Assembly: GCF_001513955.1 (NCBI RefSeq)
Contig: NZ_KQ948151.1
Location: forward strand, 443,271-507,270
DNA from: Streptomyces pseudovenezuelae
GTDB taxonomy: Bacteria; Actinomycetota; Actinomycetes; Streptomycetales; Streptomycetaceae
Reading direction: 5' to 3'
DNA length: 64,000 nt
How positions within the stretch are numbered: the stretch's first letter is position 1; the number at the start of each line of letters is the position of its first letter. Below the pieces are notes generated by a model, which was not told the origin of the DNA, searched no databases, and was given only the letters and a program-made list of their open reading frames with translations. Position numbers and translations under genes: made by a program. This document shows positions 17,589-24,639 of this stretch, in pieces.

Positions 17589-18068
17589 ATGCGAAACGTC
17601 GACAGCATTGACGCCCGGATTCTCCTGGCGCTCGACGCGGACCCACGGGCCACGACTGTTGCTCTCGCCGACCGGCTCGGTCTGGCCCGCAACACCGTGC
17701 AGGCACGCCTGAAGCGACTTGAGGAAAGCGGGCAGCTGAGGGAGCCCAGTCGGCGCGTGGCACCCGAGGGTCTCGGCTATCCGCTGCTGGCCCTCATCAC
17801 GATCTCGATCAGCCAGCGCGTGGGGCATCCCACCCAAGAGGCGATCCTGCGCATTCCGGAGGTGGTCGAGCTGCTCGTCACCACCGGCGACGGCGACCTG
17901 CTCGCCCGCGTTGTCGCCCGGGACACCGAGGACCTGCACCGCATCACGAACCTGCTGCTGGAAGCGCCCGGGGTCGTCCGGTCCAACACCACCATCGTCC
18001 TGTTGGAGGTGCAGCCGTTCAGCGTCCGGTCCCTGCTGGAGCGGCACGCGAAGCCTGACCTTGCCTAG
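17589..18068 (+). CDS. Lrp/AsnC-family transcriptional regulator
   Basis: 159 residues. An N-terminal winged helix-turn-helix (VDSIDARILLALDADPRATT, ADRLGLARNTVQARLKRLEE) is followed by a RAM ligand domain (about residues 65-155, with VVELLVTTGDGDLLARVVARD). It likely senses an amino acid and controls the divergent decarboxylase and itself. The start fits the family N-terminus. Length is normal for the family. Confidence 0.9.
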   Translation: MRNVDSIDARILLALDADPRATTVALADRLGLARNTVQARLKRLEESGQLREPSRRVAPEGLGYPLLALITISISQRVGHPTQEAILRIPEVVELLVTTGDGDLLARVVARDTEDLHRITNLLLEAPGVVRSNTTIVLLEVQPFSVRSLLERHAKPDLA

Positions 18069-18083
18069 GGAAGGGCCGCTCCT

Positions 18084-18692
18084 ATGCTGAGGGCCGTGCA
18101 GGTCCTGGGTATCAGCAGTGAGGACGAGATGGTCGCCTGCTTCTTGAGCGGCGAGCTGTCCAGTCGGAGGTTCGGCCGGAACCTCCGGTCCGGGCTGGCG
18201 GCAGCCGGGCACAGCGAGCAGTTGCTGACGCGTCCGGACATCGCCGACATCGGCGCGAACCGCGCACGTCGCGCTCTTCTCGCTGCGACGCGCGGGTACG
18301 GCGAGGACCGCGACCTGTTCGAGAACTTTCCCCCTCACGTCGCGTGGACAAGGGCGCTTGTGTCCCCCGGCGAGGCGGCCGGCGTGCGGTACGTCGACTA
18401 CTCGTACTGGATCGAACTGTCGAGTGGCAGTCGTCGGCCGGTCGACGCCGCAGCGCGCATCAAGGCAGGGCTCCGAGCATTCGACGTGCCGAACGAACCG
18501 TTCATCGACGCATCCCACGCGCTCGCCAGAGGCGAGAAATTCCCTCCGCTCATCCTCGTCGGAGAGAGGCAGGAGGACCTGGTCTGTCTTGAGGGCCATC
18601 TACGCCTGACCGCCTACGCCCTCGCCGGCTTCCCGACCGACATCGAGTGTCTGATTGGCACGGCGCCGACCATGGGGCGCTGGGCACAGTGA
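18084..18692 (+). CDS. ParB-like/hypothetical protein
   Basis: 202 residues starting MLRAVQVLGISSEDEMVACF. The C-terminal part has FPPLILVGERQEDLVCLEGHLRLTAYALAGFP, which resembles the EGHxRLTA box of ParB-like (sulfiredoxin-fold) domains. The N-terminal part is unassigned. It starts 15 bases after the Lrp gene on the same strand, so it may be co-transcribed. I do not recognise a named family; the ParB-like reading rests on one motif. Confidence 0.55.
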   Translation: MLRAVQVLGISSEDEMVACFLSGELSSRRFGRNLRSGLAAAGHSEQLLTRPDIADIGANRARRALLAATRGYGEDRDLFENFPPHVAWTRALVSPGEAAGVRYVDYSYWIELSSGSRRPVDAAARIKAGLRAFDVPNEPFIDASHALARGEKFPPLILVGERQEDLVCLEGHLRLTAYALAGFPTDIECLIGTAPTMGRWAQ

Positions 18693-18762
18693 TCCAGTTC
18701 GCAACCAGTTCTTGAGTTACACGCCAGTTGGCCGCCGGGGCCTTCCTCTACCAGCCGCCTCT

Positions 18763-19419
18763 TCACTCCAGGTGAAGGGCCGTCAGGGCCGTGGTCCAGT
18801 CGGTGACGATGGCCTGCTGCGCGGCGGTGAGCGTCACCTGGCCCTTGCAGACCGCGGTGTGCAGCTTCGTCTCCACCGGGTCCTTCTTGTTGTTCACCCC
18901 GGCACCCTTCTTGTGGCCGGGGTCGGCCGGCTCCACCCACAGGTTCCTCGGATCGTTCGGGTCGCCGCCGAGCTGCAGGCTGATCAGGTGGTCGTACTCC
19001 GCATCGCCCATGCGGCCGGTGTATCCGTAGGAGACGGCGTTGAGCCTCTTCTCCTTGCCCGTCACATACGCGGAGGGACGTACGCCGGAGGTGTAACCGC
19101 CCTTGCGGCATATCGTCGACTTCAGGTTCGCCTGCGTCACCGCCGGGGAGATCGCGCCCGGCGTGCAGGCGGGGTCCTCGAGAGGCTCGCCGTGCTCCAA
19201 GCGGTAGTGACACGAACCGGCGGCCGGCTGCTGCTCGACCGTGTAGTGCTTCTGTGGGCCCGCCCCCACCGCGATCGCCCGGCCTGATCCGGCAGCCGCC
19301 CCGGGCGCAGGGCTCTGGGTCCCGGACGGTGTCGGTGTGCCGAGCTGGACGGACGAACAGCCCGTCATCAGGAGGCAGACGAGCAGGACGGGCGGTATGG
19401 CTCCGCGGACACGAGGCAT
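18763..19419 (-). CDS. Lipoprotein with HNH-like domain
   Basis: 218 residues. A lipoprotein signal is clear (VLLVCLLMTGCSS, lipobox LMTGC). After a Ser/Pro/Thr linker, the domain has CxxG-type cysteines (STICRKGGYTSGVRP) and YDHLISLQLGGDPNDPRNLWVEP, followed by NNKKDPVETKLH. The DHL...GG...NLW...K..E pattern looks like a secreted HNH-type nuclease fold. That points to nuclease-like activity at the cell surface, but it is a motif-based guess. It is convergent with the preceding gene. Confidence 0.65.
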   Translation of the reverse strand: MPRVRGAIPPVLLVCLLMTGCSSVQLGTPTPSGTQSPAPGAAAGSGRAIAVGAGPQKHYTVEQQPAAGSCHYRLEHGEPLEDPACTPGAISPAVTQANLKSTICRKGGYTSGVRPSAYVTGKEKRLNAVSYGYTGRMGDAEYDHLISLQLGGDPNDPRNLWVEPADPGHKKGAGVNNKKDPVETKLHTAVCKGQVTLTAAQQAIVTDWTTALTALHLE

Positions 19420-19692
19420 GACGCTCCTTCACAGGCAGGCGACGACTGAGCAGATGCTCCCCCACCCCCACTTGGTCTGACCCGCCGGGGTACGACTTGC
19501 GTGCTCATGTCGATCTCGCGGCGATGCGCCGCTGAGGGCAGTACGGATCCCTCGCCGAAGGGCCCATGTGCGGAGGAGTTCGCGCGGCTGTGGGCTGCAG
19601 CGTGGCGGGCTCTGGTCCGCGCCGATGACCACTGCCCTGTCCCGACCGCCCCGGTCCGAAATCAAGGGCACCGGTGCGGAGGGGGCCGAGGT

Positions 19693-19896
19693 TCAGGTGT
19701 AGACGTTGTGGCCGTACTCCTCGCGGCTCAGGTGGAAGTCCTCCGGCCGGTCGCGGCGAAGCGCTTCGTACCGCACCTCGAAGATGTCGATTGCTTCTTG
19801 GAGCGTGCAGCCGGATGCTTCCCTGATCGCCTTGAGCGCGAGGACGATCCGGTGGTCCAGGATGTGGCGGTCCACACTGTCGGGCAGGTCTGCCAT
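19693..19896 (-). CDS. Small L7/L12 C-terminal-like protein
   Basis: 67 residues: MADLPDSVDRHILDHRIV at the start, then ALKAIREASGCTLQEAIDIF. The IxAIxEASGCTLxEA pattern resembles the C-terminal domain of ribosomal protein L7/L12 (KVIREITGLGLKEAKDL), which has free-standing relatives in actinobacteria. It is monocistronic, and its function is unknown. The compositional match to a real protein is much better than in the other frames here. Confidence 0.5.
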   Translation of the reverse strand: MADLPDSVDRHILDHRIVLALKAIREASGCTLQEAIDIFEVRYEALRRDRPEDFHLSREEYGHNVYT

Positions 19897-20173
19897 GGGG
19901 TGACCGTACCGACAGCCGTTCGGTCACGCCGGTCAATATCACCCCGCACCAGGGAAGACCGCCTGTCAGCAAGGACATCGTGCCGTACCCGTGTCGTGGG
20001 TGACTCGCTCGGGTGCGGCTTCCCGCGTTTCCTGAAACAGTGCGCGAACCTCCCGTGAACCGCATCCAGTTCACGCGCCCGCACGTGTACGTCCGTAGGG
20101 GCGCCCATCACCACACCAGCGACGAGCCTGGCCGGCAGTCACGGCAGACAGCATTGCGGTACCAGGAGTAATC

Positions 20174-20596
20174 ATGTTCCACCGCCTGCCGCTGATGCCG
20201 GTGTTGTTCGTGGGTGTGCTGCTGGCCGGGGGGGGCTGGCCGCCTGTGATTCGGACGCCGCCGACGTCAGCTTGACCAGGCCCTGTCCGACCACGGTGTG
20301 CGCCTGCCCGAAGGGGCCGAGGGCATCTCTTACGGTGCCCTCAAGGCTTTGGACGGATACCCGTTCAATCTGCAGTTCTCCATGCCGTGCGACGGTGTTC
20401 CGGCGTTCGTCCAGGAAAACCGGCTCGCCTCCGCCGGGAAGAAGACCCCGACGAAGTACTGACGGAGGTCATGGACGCGGGGTTCACGCCGGATGCCGGG
20501 GCGGCCTACCTTCGGGCCGAAGGAACGAAGCTGCCCAAGGTCGTCGGGGCGGTCTTCGAACGGTCGGGGAAGTGCCGGATGTTTGTGGGTGCCTGA
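20174..20596 (+). pseudogene. Frameshifted lipoprotein gene
   Basis: The reading frame that starts MFHRLPLMPVLFVGVLLAGG ends early, but shifting frame at a run of eight G bases (20228-20235) gives GLAACDSDAAD, a proper lipobox. A second shift near 20270 gives SDHGVRLPEGAEGISYGALK, continuing to a stop at 20460-20462. A third frame continues EVMDAGFTPDAGAAYLRAEG to a final stop at 20596. Protein-like sequence thus runs through three frames. This is best read as a decayed gene, although homopolymer sequencing error could account for the first shift. No family is recognised. Confidence 0.6.
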
Positions 20597-20613
20597 GCCC
20601 AGCTGACTGGGGG

Positions 20614-21792
20614 TCAGTGCCCCACGATGCCCCAGATCTTTCGGTACGCCGCCCGGTATCCCGATGGGTCCCAGCTCGTGGCGCCGTGGCTGTTGGCGGC
20701 TGTGGTGATGTGGACGGGGGCCACGTACCCGCTGGCGGGTCGGCCGGAGAAGGCACGGTTGAACTCGTCGACGATCTGCCAGCCCTGCAGGTTCAGCGGC
20801 TCGGGGACGGTGGCGGCCTGGTACTGCTTGCTGTTGATGCGCTGGAAGGCCGAGGGGTCGCCGTCACCGGCGCCGATGTTGAACGGGGGGCCTGAACCCG
20901 GCTTGCCTGCCGCGCGGAAGGCGGGGGCGGCGTCGGCGAAGTAGAGGTCGTTGATGGCGGCGGAGTGGGTCCACCGTCCCTGGAAGCGGGAGAGCAGGGA
21001 GGAGATCTCCCGGGGAGTGCGGTTGCTGGCGTCCGGGATCGGGATGTTCTCGTAGGCCAGCAGCTTCACACCCGCGCAGGTCGCTAGCTCCTTCTTGATC
21101 AGCTCGGACTTGCTCCGGGCGAAGAGGATCGAGGCGTCGGTGATGATCACGACTCCGGCGTGACCGTTGGAGTGCGCGATGATCCAGCGCGCGCTGATGG
21201 CGGAGACGTCGTCGACCCGGGTGGTGACGTTGGTGAAGAGGCGCGGCTTCTTGCTGGGGCCCGGGGTGGCGACCGCGTGCCAGCCGATGAGCGGGATGCC
21301 GGCCGCGTTGGCCCGCGAAACCTGCTGTGAGGTCGAGTTGGGGTCGAAGCCTCCGATGACGATGCCCGCGGGCTTGAGTGTCACGGCCTCGCTCATCGCC
21401 GCCTGGATACCGGCGGGCGTGCCCCCGCCATCGATCACCCGGACGTTCCAGCCGATGACCGCAGCGGCGTTCCGTACACCTTGCGCGGCGCCCGCGACTC
21501 CGGGGTTGGTCATGGTCTGGGCCACGTAGACGATGGTCTTGCCGGGCACCGCGGTGGGGCCACTGGTCGGTCCGTCCCAGGGGATGTCGGTCTTCTCCGC
21601 CTGCTTGACGGCGGCCTGGGCCCTGGCGTGGGCTTCGGGGCACCCGTTCGGGCCGGTGGTGATGGCGTCCGCCGTGTCACTCGTCGAACCGCGTTCGCAG
21701 CCGGCGAGGAGGGTTGCTGCCGCGACCAGCAGGGCTGTGGCGGCGTGTCGGGTGGTGAGGACGCCTGCGTCGGCCTTGCCGTTGCGGTGCAC
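20614..21792 (-). CDS. Sugar-type ABC transporter substrate-binding lipoprotein
   Basis: 392 residues. Lipoprotein signal with lipobox LLAGC near residue 31. The mature part has the RbsB-like two-lobe pattern: KTIVYVAQTMTNPGVAGAAQ, GWNVRVIDGGGTPAGIQAAM, PAGIVIGGFDP, and GIPLIGWHAV. It would bind a sugar or small polar ligand outside the membrane and deliver it to the adjacent permease. It is the last gene of an ATPase-permease-SBP operon. The ligand is unknown. Confidence 0.85.
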   Translation of the reverse strand: MHRNGKADAGVLTTRHAATALLVAAATLLAGCERGSTSDTADAITTGPNGCPEAHARAQAAVKQAEKTDIPWDGPTSGPTAVPGKTIVYVAQTMTNPGVAGAAQGVRNAAAVIGWNVRVIDGGGTPAGIQAAMSEAVTLKPAGIVIGGFDPNSTSQQVSRANAAGIPLIGWHAVATPGPSKKPRLFTNVTTRVDDVSAISARWIIAHSNGHAGVVIITDASILFARSKSELIKKELATCAGVKLLAYENIPIPDASNRTPREISSLLSRFQGRWTHSAAINDLYFADAAPAFRAAGKPGSGPPFNIGAGDGDPSAFQRINSKQYQAATVPEPLNLQGWQIVDEFNRAFSGRPASGYVAPVHITTAANSHGATSWDPSGYRAAYRKIWGIVGH

Positions 21793-21865
21793 GGGAACTC
21801 CTCGCGGGGGAATGAACGGGAGGATGCGGGCGGGACGTCGGAGGCGGTGCCGCCCGTGGCACGGG

Positions 21866-22966
21866 TCATGGAGGGACGTCCGCCGGGCCCCCTTCCTGTG
21901 GCGGGGAGGTCGGCGGTGCGGCGGGCGCGTCGCGGGAGGCGACGGTGCTCAGCTGGCGGCGGGCGCTGTAGCCGGCCAGGCCGACGGCGAGGAGCAGGGT
22001 GCCGCCGTAGAACAGCGGGATCGTCCAGAAGTCGGCGCCCATCTGGCCGATGCCGGTGAGACCGACGGCGAGGACCGCGACGGCGACGACGGTGCCCAGC
22101 GCGTTGGGGCGGCCGGGTTTGATCGCGGTGGAGCCGAGGAGGGCGCCGACGAAGGCGGGCAGCAGGTAGTCGAGGCCGACACTCGGATTGCCGATCTGCT
22201 GCTGGGCCGCGAGCAGGACGCCCGCGAAGCCGACGATCAGTCCCGATGCGGTGAAGGCGTAGACGGAGTATGTGCGCGTCCGGATGCCGACGAGGTCGGC
22301 GGCGCGCGGGTTGGAGCCGATGACGTACAGGTACCGGCCGAGCGGCAGCCGCTCCAGCACGAGCCAGAGGACGGCGGCGAGGGCGACCACGTAGAAGGCG
22401 GGGAGCGGCAGGCCGAGGAGTGTGGAGTCGTAGATGTCGGTGAAGGCCGCTGGGAGTCCTTGCGGGCCGGGGACGATACGGCCGCCGTCGGTGATCCAGC
22501 CGGTCACGGCGTACAGCATGCTGCCGGTTCCCAGCGTGGCGATGAAGGAGTCGATGCGGCCGAACTCGACGATGACACCGTTGAGGAGGCCCACGACGGC
22601 CCCGCCGATCACGACCACGAGGCAGGCGAGCGGCCAGGGCCACTCGCCGTTGACGATGAGGTACATCACCATGACGTGGGCCAGGCCGAGGCCGTAGCCG
22701 ATGGAGAGATCGAACGCACCGGTCACGATGGGGATCATGGCGGCGAGCGCCAGGACGGCCGGGATCGACTGGTTGGACAGGATCGAGTCGGCGGTGTCCT
22801 GCGTGGGGAAGGTGCGCGGCAGGGTGAGGGAGAAGATCAGGACCAGCAGGGCGGTGAGGGCCACCAGGCCGTACGCGCCGATGAGGTGCCCGCCGTGGGC
22901 ACGCGAGCGGCTCGGCGGGCCGCTGCCGTGCGGTCCCGATCGGGGCGAGGAGCGGGAGGGGGTCAT
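21866..22966 (-). CDS. RbsC-type ABC transporter permease
   Basis: 366 residues with about nine or ten membrane segments, for example LIGAYGLVALTALLVLIFSL and ACLVVVIGGAVVGLLNGVIV. The hallmark G-x-DLSIGY (FDLSIGYGLGLAHV) and GRIDSFIATLGTGS match the RbsC/AraH family of sugar permeases. The start at 22966 overlaps the upstream ATPase stop (ATGA). It forms the membrane channel of the transporter. Confidence 0.88.
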   Translation of the reverse strand: MTPSRSSPRSGPHGSGPPSRSRAHGGHLIGAYGLVALTALLVLIFSLTLPRTFPTQDTADSILSNQSIPAVLALAAMIPIVTGAFDLSIGYGLGLAHVMVMYLIVNGEWPWPLACLVVVIGGAVVGLLNGVIVEFGRIDSFIATLGTGSMLYAVTGWITDGGRIVPGPQGLPAAFTDIYDSTLLGLPLPAFYVVALAAVLWLVLERLPLGRYLYVIGSNPRAADLVGIRTRTYSVYAFTASGLIVGFAGVLLAAQQQIGNPSVGLDYLLPAFVGALLGSTAIKPGRPNALGTVVAVAVLAVGLTGIGQMGADFWTIPLFYGGTLLLAVGLAGYSARRQLSTVASRDAPAAPPTSPPQEGGPADVPP

Positions 22967-24513
22967 GCGTTCGTCGTGGTTCCGGGCGGCATGGCCGAAG
23001 CAGCCCTGGTGAGCCCGGCGACCGTGAGGGCCGGACCGCTCAGCTCGGCCGTCACGGACCCGCGGACGAAGACGAGAGCGCGTCGGCACACTCCCGCCAC
23101 CTCCTCGAAGTCGGTGGAGATGAGCAGTACCGCGAGGCCCGCGGCCAGCGCGTCGTCGAGCAGGCGGTGGATCGCAACCTTGGCGCCGACGTCCACGCCG
23201 GCCGTCGGCTCCTCAAGGATCAGCACACGCAGGCCCGCTCGGAGCCAGCGGCCGATCATGACCTTCTGCTGGTTTCCGCCGGACAGGGTGGCCATGGGTG
23301 CCTCGCTGTCGCGGGGGCGTACCGAGAGCCGTTCGATCAGGGCGGCGGCCTCGGCGCGTTCGTGGCGCGGGCTGATCCAGCTCAGTGCTCGCAGGCCTCG
23401 CACGCGGGGGTTGGCCAGGAGGTTCTCCCGTACGGTCAGTTCGGCGGCGCACCCCTCCCGCTGTCTGTCGCCGGTCGCGAAGCCCACACCGTGGCCCACG
23501 GCGTCGGCGACCGTGCGGGGGCGGTACGGCCGCCCGTCGAGGAGCACCCGGCCGCCGAGGAGGGGCAGGCAGCCGGCGACGGCTCGGCCCAGTTCCCTGG
23601 GCCCGGCACCGGTGAGGCCGACCAGACCCAGGATTTCGCCGCGTTCCAGCGCGAGGCTGACCGGTTCGACGCCGGCGGTCCGTACGTCGTCGAGGGTCAG
23701 GACGGACTGTCCGTCGCCGGGCCCGGGGAGGGGGCGGTGGTGGGATGGTTCCTCGCCGACGATGTCGTGCACCAGACGGGCGGGGCTGTGGTCCGTCAGC
23801 GCGCCGTGGCTGACCAGGCGACCGTCGCGCAGGACGGCGAAGGTGTCGGCGATGTCGTACACCTCGTCCAGGCGGTGGCTGACGTAGAGGATGCCGTGGC
23901 CCCGGTCGCGCAGGGCGCGCAGTACGTGGAAGAGCCGGCTGGAGTCCGCGGCGGGGAGGCGGGCGGTCGGCTCGTCGAGGACGATGAGCCTCGCCCGTGT
24001 CGCCAGGGCTCGGGCGATGGCGACCAGCGAACGCTCGGCGGGGGCGAGTCGGGCCACCGGCACCTCGGGGTCGAGGTGTGCTGCGACGGTCCGCAGGACG
24101 TCGGTGCAGCGCTCCCGGGTCCGCCGCCAGGAGATCAGGCCGCCGCGGCGCGCGTACCCGGTGCCGAGGGCGACGTTCTCGGCGACCGTCATCCACTCGA
24201 CGAGACCGAGGTCCTGGTGGATGAAGGACATGCCGCGGGTGGCGGCGGGGCTCCCCAGTGGGTGCCCGGCCACGGTGATCTGTCCGGCGTCGGCGTGATG
24301 GACGCCTGCGAGCACCTTGATGAGCGTGGACTTTCCGGCGCCGTTGGGACCGAGGAGCGCCATCACGCTGCCGGCGTGCACATCGAGGTCGACGGCCGCC
24401 AGCGCGACGGTCCCGCCGAACCGTTTGCCGAGCCCGCGGACGCGGACCAAGGGTTCCGCCCCGAGGGGTGCCATCGCCTGCTCGGCGGTGCCGGGAGCGT
24501 CGTGCACGGACAT
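22963..24513 (-). CDS. RbsA-type ABC transporter ATPase (two nucleotide-binding domains)
   Basis: 516 residues with two ABC domains. The first has Walker A GPNGAGKST and Walker B LIVLDEPTA, but LAPAERSLVAIARAL in place of LSGG. The second has a degenerate Walker A (GLTGAGPREL) and a canonical LSGGNQQKVMIGRWL. This asymmetric layout is normal for the RbsA/MglA class. It energises the sugar transporter with the permease and binding protein downstream. Confidence 0.92.
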   Translation of the reverse strand: MSVHDAPGTAEQAMAPLGAEPLVRVRGLGKRFGGTVALAAVDLDVHAGSVMALLGPNGAGKSTLIKVLAGVHHADAGQITVAGHPLGSPAATRGMSFIHQDLGLVEWMTVAENVALGTGYARRGGLISWRRTRERCTDVLRTVAAHLDPEVPVARLAPAERSLVAIARALATRARLIVLDEPTARLPAADSSRLFHVLRALRDRGHGILYVSHRLDEVYDIADTFAVLRDGRLVSHGALTDHSPARLVHDIVGEEPSHHRPLPGPGDGQSVLTLDDVRTAGVEPVSLALERGEILGLVGLTGAGPRELGRAVAGCLPLLGGRVLLDGRPYRPRTVADAVGHGVGFATGDRQREGCAAELTVRENLLANPRVRGLRALSWISPRHERAEAAALIERLSVRPRDSEAPMATLSGGNQQKVMIGRWLRAGLRVLILEEPTAGVDVGAKVAIHRLLDDALAAGLAVLLISTDFEEVAGVCRRALVFVRGSVTAELSGPALTVAGLTRAASAMPPGTTTNA

Positions 24514-24569
24514 CTCCGGTGGGTCGGTCTGGCGAGTTCTTCCCGACGTTCACGCACGATAATAGCCGG

Positions 24570-24580
24570 GCAAATATTGC
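24570..24580. promoter_or_regulatory. AT-rich palindrome upstream of the sugar transporter
   Basis: GCAA-ATA-TTGC is a perfect 11-bp inverted repeat in a locally AT-rich stretch (24555-24595) before the ATPase start. It could be an operator for a sugar-responsive repressor, but none is encoded nearby. Confidence 0.35.
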
Positions 24581-24639
24581 AATTTAAGGCATTTGGCGCT
24601 TGCAGTGACCCCAATGGGCCAGCGGCCGCGGACGGGCCC

